Source: Ruminococcus sp. | Lineage (GTDB): Bacteria > Bacillota > Clostridia > Oscillospirales > Acutalibacteraceae | Direction: 5' to 3' | DNA: 52,089 nt | NCBI GenBank assembly: GCA_022510945.1 | Contig: JAFLSK010000008.1 | Span: 1 to 52,089, forward strand | Part shown: positions 8,933 through 17,079 of the stretch, piece after piece | Numbering within the stretch: the first letter of the stretch is position 1 | Layout: every line of letters begins with the position of its first letter | Position numbers and translations under genes: made by a program | Notes under the pieces: model-generated | What the model saw: only the letters and a program-made list of their open reading frames with translations | Databases searched by the model: none | Told to the model about the DNA's origin: nothing

Positions 8933-9439
8933 ATGTCTGAATTTAAGGAAATATCGCCGAGTGAAATTGTCTCAAATCCATTTGATTTGATAGGCAAGGA
9001 TTGGGCGCTCGTTACCGCGAAAAACGGCGACAAGGTGAATATGATGACCGCGTCGTGGGGCGGTGTAGGAATAATGTGGAACAAGCCCGTCGCGTTCACT
9101 TTTATTCGCCCGCAGCGCTTCACCTTCGGTTTGCTCGAAAACGAGGAGTACTGCTCCTTAAGCTTTTTCGACGAGGAATACAGAAAGGTTTTGCAGTTCT
9201 GCGGCTCGAAGAGCGGAAGAGATTTCGATAAGGTCAGGGAAACGGGACTCACCGTAAACTTTGACGGAGAGGTGCCGTATTTTGAGGAGGCGAAGCTTGT
9301 GCTTATCCTACGCAAGATGTACGGACAGTTTTTGAATGAAGAGAGCATAGTCGACGTTGAAACTATCTCAAAGCAGTACAACGGCGGCGACTATCACAAG
9401 ATGTATATAAATGAGATTGTAAAGGTACTTGCACGATAA
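8933..9439 (+). CDS. Flavin reductase-like (FMN-binding split barrel) protein
   Basis: A 168-residue cytosolic protein of the flavin reductase/flavoredoxin split-barrel family, seen from the pattern NMMTASWGGVGIMWNKP followed by IRPQRFT and a C-terminal GGDYHKMYINEI segment. Members bind FMN and reduce flavins or act in electron transfer; the partner here is unknown. The frame opens at 8867 but the ATG at 8933 is chosen because AAGGAAATAATA precedes it and it matches the family start. It is transcribed divergently from argG and lies 24 nt before the next gene, so the two may be one transcript. Confidence 0.85.
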   Translation: MSEFKEISPSEIVSNPFDLIGKDWALVTAKNGDKVNMMTASWGGVGIMWNKPVAFTFIRPQRFTFGLLENEEYCSLSFFDEEYRKVLQFCGSKSGRDFDKVRETGLTVNFDGEVPYFEEAKLVLILRKMYGQFLNEESIVDVETISKQYNGGDYHKMYINEIVKVLAR

Positions 9440-9463
9440 GATAACATAAAGGGGAAGTTCAAA

Positions 9464-10612
9464 ATGTTGAAATTCAGGACAATTATTTGTACGGTTCTTG
9501 CGGTTATGCTTGTTGTTTCGTGCTTTTCGGGGTGCTCACGCGAGAAGAAAAAGGAGCTTGACGTAAAGAAAATCGTATTTTCCGAAGAGCAGCTTTCCGA
9601 AATCCGCAGAGAGATGGATGAAATAATAAACAGCGAAATCTTCTACGGCGGCGTGTCCGTAATGCTCAACGAAAACGAGGTCTATAAGGGTTATTTCGGA
9701 CAGTCTAACAAAAAGGGAGACCCTGTTACCGAGGATACTCAATATATGGTCAATTCGGCAACAAAAGTGTTTACCGCTGTTGCAATTATTCAGCTTGCTG
9801 AGAATAACAAGCTATCGCTCGACGATACCCTCGGCAAATACTATGATTCGGAAAAGTACCCGTATCTTGACGAGGTTACCATAGAGAATTTGCTTGATGT
9901 ATCCGTAAGTTTCGGAAACTATAGGTACGAGCTGAAGAGTAACAAAAAGGCTTGGGATAAGCTTGTCAAGAAAGCAAAAAGCAAAAAGAAAAAAGCCGGC
10001 AAGCAGGTCAGGGAAATGATAGAGGAGCATATCCTCAGGAGAGGCATTGATGAACAAAACGTCCAGATATCCAACTATTATCTCCTTGGTAAAATTATAG
10101 AAGAAGCGTCAGGAATGGACTACGAAGAATACCTGCGGAAGAATATTTTCTATGTTATCGGACTTAATAACACCGACTTTGTGAATTCTGATCAAAAGGG
10201 CGTCGGATACAATCGGAAAAAGGATAAGTGGGTTAAGCAGGCGGATAAGGAGTTGTTCGGTAACTATGATTACCTATACTCAGGCTACGGAGTAATTTCC
10301 ACCCTTGATGATATGGGAAAGTTTTATAAGGCGATTGTTGACAATAAGCTTTGTCAAACAGATATCGTGAAGAAAGCAATCCGACAGGGAGAGGGTTTTT
10401 ACTGTGGGTTTGAGACTGACGGCAAAAAACTCTATGTACGTTCCGGACTCAACATTCACCGCGTATATTCGTGTATAAACCCCGATACGGAGGAAATCGT
10501 AAACGTTCTTACCTGTACCGTTGGAGGGGAGAGTCTTACCCCCCTCGGCAGGAAAATATACAGCAAGGTAAATGCAAAAGTTAATCGGGTTCTGCTTGAG
10601 AGTTATGATTAA
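9464..10612 (+). CDS. Serine-hydrolase (class C beta-lactamase fold) lipoprotein with altered active site
   Basis: A 382-residue predicted lipoprotein: a hydrophobic signal ends at CFSGC (lipobox FSGC, lipidated Cys near residue 26). The beta-lactamase/penicillin-binding fold is recognised by NSATKVFTAVAI, where S-x-x-K is intact, and by the YYLLGKIIEEASG segment. Where relatives have Y-S-N the sequence reads I-S-N, and the late K/H-T-G box appears as R-S-G. The catalytic tyrosine therefore seems lost, and the protein may have weak, changed or no hydrolase activity. A basic stretch (KAKSKKKKAGK) near 170 is also unusual. A paralogue with all motifs lies at 25945-27090. A terminator follows. 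Confidence 0.85.
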   Translation: MLKFRTIICTVLAVMLVVSCFSGCSREKKKELDVKKIVFSEEQLSEIRREMDEIINSEIFYGGVSVMLNENEVYKGYFGQSNKKGDPVTEDTQYMVNSATKVFTAVAIIQLAENNKLSLDDTLGKYYDSEKYPYLDEVTIENLLDVSVSFGNYRYELKSNKKAWDKLVKKAKSKKKKAGKQVREMIEEHILRRGIDEQNVQISNYYLLGKIIEEASGMDYEEYLRKNIFYVIGLNNTDFVNSDQKGVGYNRKKDKWVKQADKELFGNYDYLYSGYGVISTLDDMGKFYKAIVDNKLCQTDIVKKAIRQGEGFYCGFETDGKKLYVRSGLNIHRVYSCINPDTEEIVNVLTCTVGGESLTPLGRKIYSKVNAKVNRVLLESYD

Positions 10613-10631
10613 TTACACTTCAAAATCAGCC

Positions 10632-10657
10632 AAAGCGCTCTGCGGGGCGCTTTTGTG
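10632..10657 (+). terminator. Rho-independent terminator after the 9464 gene
   Basis: A 9-bp stem AAAGCGCTC / GGGCGCTTT (one G-T pair) with loop TGCG, followed by TGTGTTTTG. Ends the flavin reductase/hydrolase unit. Confidence 0.7.
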
Positions 10658-10693
10658 TTTTGTGAAGTATTAAACTGCCCGTTGTGGAATTAT

Positions 10694-10722
10694 TTGACTT
10701 TTTATGTCGCGGGTGGTATAAT
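10694..10722 (+). promoter_or_regulatory. hppA promoter
   Basis: TTGACT (10694-10699), 17-nt spacer, TATAAT (10717-10722): a near-consensus sigma-A promoter about 50 nt before the hppA start. Confidence 0.8.
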
Positions 10723-10774
10723 CAAATTTACCGCTAAAGCAAATAATGCTAAAAAAGAAAAATGGAGTGGTTGG

Positions 10775-12835
10775 ATGTCAAATTATGAGTTACTCGTTCC
10801 CGTTGCTGCGGGCGTAGTAGCGCTCTTCTTCGCGATTTATTTCGCGCTGTTTATCCGCAAACAGGACGTGGGCACAGATGGAATGAAGAAAATTTCCCGT
10901 GCGATTTCGAGCGGCGCAAGAGCGTTTCTTTTCTCCGAGTACAAGATTTTGATAATTTTTGCGGCAGTACTGTTTGTTGCTATCGGTTTTGTAATCGACT
11001 GGGGCACCGCGGGCTGCTTTATCCTCGGCGCACTGTTCTCGACCTTAGCGGGCTATTTCGGTATGACCGTTGCCACAATGGCTAACGTGCGCACCGCTAA
11101 CGCCGCGAGACAGAACGGTATGAACAAGGCGCTCAAGATTGCGTTCCGCGGCGGCGCGGTTATGGGACTTTCTGTTGTAGGTCTCGGCGTTGTCGGTCTC
11201 GGAATTATCTTCCTTATTATAAATAATCTTTTCGATCTCGCTTCAAACAGCGAAGTCCTCAATATCTTCACGGGCTTTAGCCTCGGCGCGTCCTCAATCG
11301 CACTGTTTGCGCGCGTGGGCGGCGGTATCTACACCAAGGCGGCTGACGTAGGCGCAGACCTCGTCGGCAAGGTTGAGGCAGGTATCCCCGAGGACGACCC
11401 TCGTAACCCCGCTACAATCGCAGACAACGTCGGCGATAACGTAGGCGACGTTGCGGGTATGGGCGCGGACCTTTTTGAAAGCTATGTGGGCTCTGTTGTT
11501 TCCGCGATTACGCTTGCGTTCGCGTCATTCACCGGCGCGAAGTTGGCGACAGCCGCAACAGCGGCGCTGTTCCCGCTTTTACTCTGCGCCGTGGGTATTA
11601 TCGGTGCGGTTATCTCGGTGTTCTTCGTGCGCGGCAAGGACGGCTCCGACCCGCAGAAGGCGCTCAACACGGGAGAATATCTCTCCACCGCTCTCGTTAT
11701 AATCGGCGGCGGTGTGCTCAGCTGGTTTATGTTCGGCAGTATGAATCCTTTCTGGTGCGTGCTGGCGGGACTCGTTGTCGGTACGGCTATCGGTAAGCTT
11801 ACCGAGATGTACACGGCGGATAAATACCGCTCCGTAAAGAGCATTGCGGAGAGTTCAAAAACAGGTTCGGCTACAAACATCATCACGGGTCTCAGCGTTG
11901 GTATGAAGTCCACCGCTGTCCCTGTTATATTCATCATAATCGGTATCCTCGTCGCATACTTCGTTATGGCTCAGGACGGCGCAGGCCTCTACGGCATTGC
12001 GCTCGCGGCTGTCGGTATGCTTTCGACGACAGGTATGACAATCGCGGTCGACGCGTATGGTCCTATCGCGGATAACGCGGGCGGTATCGCCGAGATGAGC
12101 GAGCTCGACCCGTCCGTACGCGAAATCACCGACAAGCTTGACAGCGTCGGCAACACGACCGCCGCTATCGGCAAGGGCTTTGCAATCGGCTCGGCAGCGC
12201 TCACAGCGCTCGCGCTCTTTGCGTCCTTTGCTCAGGTTGCGGGCATTGCGGACGGCGGTATGTCAATCCTCGACCCCAAGGTCGTTGTCGGTCTGTTTAT
12301 CGGCGGTATGCTCCCGTTCCTGTTCTCGGCTCTCACTATGGACAGTGTGGGTAAGGCGGCTAACAAAATGATTGACGAGGTTCGCCGTCAGTTCAGAGAG
12401 AAGCCAGGTATCTTAGAGGGCAAGGATGAGCCCGATTATTCAAAGTGCGTTTCAATTTCCACCAACGCCGCGCTCAGAGAGATGATTCTCCCCGGCGTTA
12501 TGGCGGTTGTTGCTCCGCTGATTGTAGGCTTTGTACTCGGCGTTGAGTCGCTCGGCGGTCTGCTCGCAGGTTCGCTTATCACGGGCGTTATGCTTGCTAT
12601 CTTTATGGCGAACAGCGGCGGCGCGTGGGACAACGCGAAGAAGTACATAGAGACATCCACCGACGGCAAGGGCAGTGACGCTCACAAGGCTGCGGTAGTC
12701 GGCGACACGGTCGGCGACCCGTTCAAGGACACCTCGGGACCGTCAATCAATATCCTCATTAAGCTTATGACGATTGTATCCCTCGTGTTTGCGACTGCGT
12801 TCCTTGCGGTAAACAACGGCGCAGGACTTTTCTGA
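10775..12835 (+). CDS. hppA: K+-stimulated membrane-bound pyrophosphatase (H+ or Na+ pump)
   Basis: Integral membrane pump that couples pyrophosphate hydrolysis to H+ and/or Na+ export. The 686-residue protein has about 15-16 hydrophobic helices. Catalytic motifs are complete: [21 protein letters not shown], then [19 protein letters not shown] in the N half, and [15 protein letters not shown] near the C-terminus. The [10 protein letters not shown] motif has Ala at the position where K+-independent enzymes carry Lys, so it belongs to the K+-dependent class. The ion pumped is not decided by motifs I can read. The ATG at 10775 with GGAG upstream is used; the upstream in-frame extension runs through the promoter. 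Confidence 0.95.
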   Translation: MSNYELLVPVAAGVVALFFAIYFALFIRKQDVGTDGMKKISRAISSGARAFLFSEYKILIIFAAVLFVAIGFVIDWGTAGCFILGALFSTLAGYFGMTVATMANVRTANAARQNGMNKALKIAFRGGAVMGLSVVGLGVVGLGIIFLIINNLFDLASNSEVLNIFTGFSLGASSIALFARVGGGIYTKAADVGADLVGKVEAGIPEDDPRNPATIADNVGDNVGDVAGMGADLFESYVGSVVSAITLAFASFTGAKLATAATAALFPLLLCAVGIIGAVISVFFVRGKDGSDPQKALNTGEYLSTALVIIGGGVLSWFMFGSMNPFWCVLAGLVVGTAIGKLTEMYTADKYRSVKSIAESSKTGSATNIITGLSVGMKSTAVPVIFIIIGILVAYFVMAQDGAGLYGIALAAVGMLSTTGMTIAVDAYGPIADNAGGIAEMSELDPSVREITDKLDSVGNTTAAIGKGFAIGSAALTALALFASFAQVAGIADGGMSILDPKVVVGLFIGGMLPFLFSALTMDSVGKAANKMIDEVRRQFREKPGILEGKDEPDYSKCVSISTNAALREMILPGVMAVVAPLIVGFVLGVESLGGLLAGSLITGVMLAIFMANSGGAWDNAKKYIETSTDGKGSDAHKAAVVGDTVGDPFKDTSGPSINILIKLMTIVSLVFATAFLAVNNGAGLF

Positions 12836-12850
12836 TAAACAAATAATGCA

Positions 12851-12878
12851 AAGACTGTCCGAAAGGGCAGTCTTTTTT
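12851..12878 (+). terminator. Terminator after hppA
   Basis: A 10-bp stem (12851-12860 with 12865-12874, one G-T pair) with GAAA tetraloop and a run of seven T. Confidence 0.9.
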
Positions 12879-12889
12879 TGCGACAAATA

Positions 12890-12918
12890 TTGTCAAATTC
12901 TTCAAAAAGTGATATTAT
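12890..12918 (+). promoter_or_regulatory. Promoter of the DUF1015 gene
   Basis: TTGTCA (12890-12895), 17-nt spacer, TATTAT (12913-12918), about 35 nt before the start codon. Confidence 0.55.
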
Positions 12919-12952
12919 ATTAAGAGAATTTAAAGATTTCAGGGGTAATCAT

Positions 12953-14143
12953 ATGAAGTATTTTTATCCGGCGGATATTCTTCTGCCGAAGTCTGATTTT
13001 GAAAAATGGGCGGTCGTTGCCTGCGACCAGTACACCTCCGAGCCCGAATACTGGGAGGATGTTGAGAAAACTGTCGGCGATACGCCGTCCGCACTGCGCA
13101 TTATCCTGCCCGAGGTGTACCTCAAGAAGGACAACACCGAGCGCATAAACCGAATCAACGCGACTATGCAGGGATACCTCGACAGCGGCGTTTTTGAGGA
13201 GCACAAGGGCTCGATGGTATACGTTGAGAGACGCTCCAACCACACTATCCGCCGCGGAGTTGTAGGCCTTATTGACCTCGAGCAGTACGACTACACTCAG
13301 GGCAGCACCTCGCTTATCCGCGCGACCGAGGCGACCGTTATCGACCGACTTCCGCCGCGTGTGCAGATTCGAAAGAACGCGCCTCTCGAGATGCCGCATA
13401 TACTTCTGCTCATCGACGACCCCGAGCGCACCGTTATCGAGCCGCTTAAGAATAAAAAGTACGACTACACTCCCGCATATAACTTCGAGCTTATGAAGAA
13501 CGGCGGCGGAATAAAGGGATGGTTTTTAGACCAGAAGAATATCGAGGCGGTGCAGAACGCTCTTGCCGCGCTGATTGAGGGCAAGGATGACAAGATGCTC
13601 TTTGCTGTCGGCGACGGCAACCACTCTCTCGCGACCGCGAAGGAGTGCTACAACCTCTCGAAAGACCCTGCCGCCCGCTATGCGCTCGTCGAAATCGTGA
13701 ATATCCACGACGAAAGTATCGCGTTCGAGCCGATTTACCGCGTTCTCTTTAACGTTGACGAGAAGGATTTTATAAACAGCTTTATCGACTACACCGAGAA
13801 AAACGGCACAAGCGTGCTCCAGCGATTCAACTTTATGACCGCGAAAGGGCACGGCGGTATCAACGTAAACGCCACTGCAAAGCTGCCTATCGGCACGCTG
13901 CAGAACTTCATCGACATCTACGCCGAGACTCATCCCGATATGGTTGTCGACTATATCCACGGCGCGGACGTTGTGGCGTCTCTTTGTAAGAAGGAGAACA
14001 CGCTTGGATTTATCTTCGACGGTATGGCGAAGTCGGAGCTTTTCCCCGCGATTGAGGCGGACGGCTCGCTTCCGAGAAAAACGTTCTCTATGGGACACGC
14101 GCACGACAAGCGGTTTTATATCGAGGCGAGAAAAATCAAATAA
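12953..14143 (+). CDS. DUF1015 family protein
   Basis: A 396-residue cytosolic protein, recognised as DUF1015 from its start (YFYPADILLP), the CDQYTSEPEYW segment and the conserved VGDGNHSLATAKECY motif near residue 225. Function is not established for this family; the D-G-N/H-H signature recalls ParB/SerK-like nucleotide-binding folds, which is only a hint. The gene stands alone with its own promoter and terminator. The ATG at 12953 has AGGGG upstream; the longer frame from 12878 runs through the promoter and is rejected. Confidence 0.85.
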   Translation: MKYFYPADILLPKSDFEKWAVVACDQYTSEPEYWEDVEKTVGDTPSALRIILPEVYLKKDNTERINRINATMQGYLDSGVFEEHKGSMVYVERRSNHTIRRGVVGLIDLEQYDYTQGSTSLIRATEATVIDRLPPRVQIRKNAPLEMPHILLLIDDPERTVIEPLKNKKYDYTPAYNFELMKNGGGIKGWFLDQKNIEAVQNALAALIEGKDDKMLFAVGDGNHSLATAKECYNLSKDPAARYALVEIVNIHDESIAFEPIYRVLFNVDEKDFINSFIDYTEKNGTSVLQRFNFMTAKGHGGINVNATAKLPIGTLQNFIDIYAETHPDMVVDYIHGADVVASLCKKENTLGFIFDGMAKSELFPAIEADGSLPRKTFSMGHAHDKRFYIEARKIK

Positions 14144-14148
14144 TTTTA

Positions 14149-14179
14149 CGGCTGTCGTGCAAGCGACAGCCGATTTTTT
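14149..14179 (+). terminator. Terminator after the DUF1015 gene
   Basis: Perfect 9-bp stem CGGCTGTCG / CGACAGCCG with a 6-nt loop, followed by ATTTTTTC. Confidence 0.9.
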
Positions 14180-14237
14180 CTAAAAATTTCATTTTTATTG
14201 CAACACTTTACCTCATTTTATGCACTTATCATATGAC

Positions 14238-14389
14238 ACTAAACACTAATAAAATGGATATCTATTAGGCATATTTTGCGCCATACATCGCGCCCTGTCA
14301 TCGAAAGGCGACAGTCTTTCTGCGGTATGGCACTTGTCTGACACAAAATCTGTTCTAAAACCTTATCTCATTTTTCATTAGTGTTTAGT
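14238..14389. repeat. Inverted-repeat-bounded 152-bp element (MITE-like or structured RNA)
   Basis: Perfect 13-bp terminal inverted repeats, ACTAAACACTAAT at 14238-14250 and its complement at 14377-14389, continue inward as an imperfect match (TAATAAAATG against TAATGAAAAATG). Inside lies a nested hairpin: GCCATAC and GTATGGC enclose a CTGTC...GACAG stem. No open frame is present. This fills most of the gap between the DUF1015 terminator and the sigma factor gene. It could be a miniature transposon remnant or a structured RNA. Confidence 0.45.
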
Positions 14390-14433
14390 ATCTGAACGAC
14401 GTCGTAGGAGAGAAAATTTGTTGCCCACTCGGT

Positions 14434-14459
14434 TTGTCGCGAGCGACAACGAGCGATGG
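14434..14459 (+). repeat. Dispersed hairpin + CGAGCGATG repeat, divergent copy C
   Basis: Stem TTGTCGC / GCGACAA (14434-14440, 14443-14449) followed directly by CGAGCGATGG. Copies at 24960 and 36925 have a different stem but the same CGAGCGATG tail. Lies about 90 nt before the sigma factor start. Confidence 0.4.
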
Positions 14460-14549
14460 CAGAATTTCCATTACGCCTTATCCGCCCACGTTAAGGTTGT
14501 AGGAATTGTAAAGGTCTCCTTTTGTGGGCGGAAAGGCTATGGAAATTGT

Positions 14550-15056
14550 ATGGACGAAAGGATTTTGGTGAAACGGGCAGTGCTCGGCGAGCGCGGGGCG
14601 TTCGCGCAGCTTTACACGCTCTATAGAGACAGGCTCTACCGATACGCCTACTTCAAATTGGGCAACGAATCGGACGCTCAGGACGCGGTCTCGGACTGCG
14701 TGATGAAGGCGTATGAGAGCATAAAAAGCCTCAGGAGCGAGAAGGCGTTCCCCGCGTGGATTTTTAAAATACTCTACCGCACTTGCGCCGGGATTCTGTC
14801 GCGCCGCAGCACAGAGCAGGAGCGGGAGGATATCATTACGCTCGCTGATGGTGAGGACAGCTCGTCGCAGCAGCTTGCGCCCGAGCTGAGCGAGGCTCTC
14901 GACCTTCTTAAGGCAGAGGACAGAGACATCGTCCTGCTTTCCGTTATCTCGGGCTACAACAGCCGCGAAATCGCCCAAATAACGGATATGAAACCGTCCA
15001 CAGTCCGCTCAAGGCTCTACCGTAGCCTTGCGAAAATGAGAGAATTTCTGGAGTGA
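14550..15056 (+). CDS. ECF-like RNA polymerase sigma factor
   Basis: A 168-residue sigma-70 family protein with only regions 2 and 4. Region 2 is seen in LYRYAYFKLGNESDAQDAVSDCVMKAY (residues about 28-60) and the WIFKILYRT segment. Region 4 is the C-terminal helix-turn-helix GYNSREIAQITDMKPSTVRSRLYR. It directs polymerase to a small regulon, typically under control of a membrane anti-sigma. The next gene, a single-pass membrane protein, starts 6 nt after the stop and is the obvious partner candidate. ATG 14550 is used; the upstream extension of the frame has no family similarity. An autoregulated promoter could not be identified with confidence. Confidence 0.9.
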   Translation: MDERILVKRAVLGERGAFAQLYTLYRDRLYRYAYFKLGNESDAQDAVSDCVMKAYESIKSLRSEKAFPAWIFKILYRTCAGILSRRSTEQEREDIITLADGEDSSSQQLAPELSEALDLLKAEDRDIVLLSVISGYNSREIAQITDMKPSTVRSRLYRSLAKMREFLE

Positions 15057-15061
15057 TACCT

Positions 15062-17017
15062 ATGAAAGATTTTGAATTTATAAAAAACAAATTTGATGAG
15101 AGCGGAGTAAACGCTCCCGACTCGCTCGGCGAGCAGTTCGTGCTCGACAGTACATCCGAGACAAAGGTGCCCGAGCCGAAGCCTAAGAAAAAGAAATATG
15201 TAAAATACTCTGCACTCGCGGCGTCTGTCGCGCTGATTGCGCTCGCGGCGTTTTCGATTAATATTTTCCGTCCCGCCGCGCCCGTATACGAGGTAAAGAA
15301 AGCGGAAGCGAAAGGCGGCAGCGCGCTTGCAGAAGTCAGAAGTTTCAATAGTTACGCCGAGCTGAAAGACACGCTCGACAAAATCGACGAGCGTAACAAA
15401 ACCTTTTATTACGCGGAGGATGCAGGTATAAGTTACGGCTCAATGGACGATAGCGCAGCTGCGGCAGCACCCGGCAGCACCTCGAAAAGTGCGTCGAGCC
15501 ACAGCGAGACCTACAAGCAGGTCGACGGAGTTGACGAGGCGGATACCGTCAAGACCGACGGTCGCTATATCTACTGCGTAGACTACGTCAATGAAGCGGT
15601 CAGGATTTTCTCGGCTAAAGGCAAGAAATCCGAAAGAGTGACAAGCGTCTATCCAAGGGACGCCGAATCCGCAACTCCCGACGAGGCTAAAAAGAAAGCA
15701 TATGATGACGAAATCGACGTTTGTGATATTTTCATTAATGATAACAGGCTCATCGTAATCAGCAACTATTATGATACGGACAGCGAAAAAACCGACACAA
15801 GGGCGCTTGTATACGACGTGACCGATGTTGAGAATATCCGCCTGCTCGACGAGTTTACCCAGAGCGGCGATTACTGTAGCTCGCGTATGATTGGCGATAC
15901 GCTCTATCTTGTCTCCAATTACGAAGTTGGCAAGAAATCAAAGCTGCCGAAGTGCGGCAGGGGCTCAAGCCCGAAAAAACTCGCGTTGGATTACTGCTAC
16001 ACGGTTGAAAAGCCGACGAGCAAAAATTTCCTCGTTGTCAGCAGCCTCAACACCGCCGACTCAACCCACGAGACACAGAGCAAGGCTATCCTCGGCTCGG
16101 CGGATACCGTCTACTGCAACGAGAATAATATGTACGTCACCGCCGAGCAGTGGGACGAGGAGACTTACAAAAAAGCCGCTATGGATGCACTTATGGGCTA
16201 TGTGTACAATCCCGTAAACGTCAACACACAGATTGTCAAGATCAACCTCACAGACGGCATCAAGATCATAGCCTCCGCAAAGGTTAAGGGCACGATTGAT
16301 AGCCAATACTCTCTCGACGAGTACGACGACAACCTCCGCGTTGCGACCACCTCGCAGAATAAAAAGGGCAAGGACGAAAACAACCTCTTTATTCTGAGCA
16401 GTAAGCTTAGGCCGCTCAGTTCCGTGCAGGGCTTTGCAAGGGATGAGCACATCGAGGCGGTGCGCTACGTCGGCAGTACGGCCTACGTCATTACCTACGA
16501 GGAGACCGACCCGCTGTTCATTATCGACCTTTCGAACGTCAAGAAACCCGAAATTCTCGGCGAGGCGAAAATCACGGGCTTTTCAACTATGCTTGTGCCG
16601 ATTGACGACAACACTATCTTAGGTCTCGGCTACCACACCGAGGAAGAGGACTGGGCCGACCTTGAGGTGAAGGAAGGATTTAAGCTCGCGCTGTTCGACG
16701 TGTCCGACAAGAAGAACCCCAAGGTGCTCGACAGCAAGATTTACGCAAACTACTACTCCGAGGTTCAGTACAACCCGAAAGCCCTTGTCTATAACGCAGA
16801 CAGAAATGATTTCGTTATTCCGTATGACTACTCCGGCGATTACGACGAGGATTATTGCGGAATGATAAACTTCAAGGTCGAAAACGGAAAGATTAAGGAA
16901 ATCGACCAACGTAAAGCCGACCTCGATTCTGTTGACCGTTGTCTGTACGTTGAAGATACTGTCTATATGATAGGTAGATTCGGTATGCCCACTATCGACA
17001 GTGTAAAGTACAAATAA
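15062..17017 (+). CDS. Membrane-anchored beta-propeller protein, possible sigma-factor regulator
   Basis: A 651-residue protein: a short cytoplasmic N-terminus (about residues 1-45, ending in a KKKK stretch), one transmembrane helix (about 47-69), an Ala/Ser-rich linker, then a large extracytoplasmic region. This region begins with YKQVDGVDEADTVKTDGRYIYCV, the signature of the secreted C-terminal beta-propeller family (PF09826 type). Start ATG 15062 follows GGAG; a GTG at 15053 in the same frame overlaps the sigma stop and is less likely. Co-transcription with the ECF sigma factor suggests that the N-terminal tail sequesters the sigma factor and the propeller senses an outside signal. That is inference; no canonical zinc anti-sigma motif is visible. 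Confidence 0.85.
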   Translation: MKDFEFIKNKFDESGVNAPDSLGEQFVLDSTSETKVPEPKPKKKKYVKYSALAASVALIALAAFSINIFRPAAPVYEVKKAEAKGGSALAEVRSFNSYAELKDTLDKIDERNKTFYYAEDAGISYGSMDDSAAAAAPGSTSKSASSHSETYKQVDGVDEADTVKTDGRYIYCVDYVNEAVRIFSAKGKKSERVTSVYPRDAESATPDEAKKKAYDDEIDVCDIFINDNRLIVISNYYDTDSEKTDTRALVYDVTDVENIRLLDEFTQSGDYCSSRMIGDTLYLVSNYEVGKKSKLPKCGRGSSPKKLALDYCYTVEKPTSKNFLVVSSLNTADSTHETQSKAILGSADTVYCNENNMYVTAEQWDEETYKKAAMDALMGYVYNPVNVNTQIVKINLTDGIKIIASAKVKGTIDSQYSLDEYDDNLRVATTSQNKKGKDENNLFILSSKLRPLSSVQGFARDEHIEAVRYVGSTAYVITYEETDPLFIIDLSNVKKPEILGEAKITGFSTMLVPIDDNTILGLGYHTEEEDWADLEVKEGFKLALFDVSDKKNPKVLDSKIYANYYSEVQYNPKALVYNADRNDFVIPYDYSGDYDEDYCGMINFKVENGKIKEIDQRKADLDSVDRCLYVEDTVYMIGRFGMPTIDSVKYK

Positions 17018-17022
17018 ATGCC

Positions 17023-17070
17023 AACATAAAAGCGAGGACTTCTCAATCTGAGAAGTCCTCGTTTATGTTT
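17023..17070. terminator. Bidirectional terminator between convergent genes
   Basis: Perfect 12-bp stem (17033-17044 with 17050-17061), loop AATCT, with A-rich and T-rich flanks on both sides. It serves the beta-propeller gene and the minus-strand esterase gene. Confidence 0.9.
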
Positions 17071-17079
17071 ATTTGTGTA

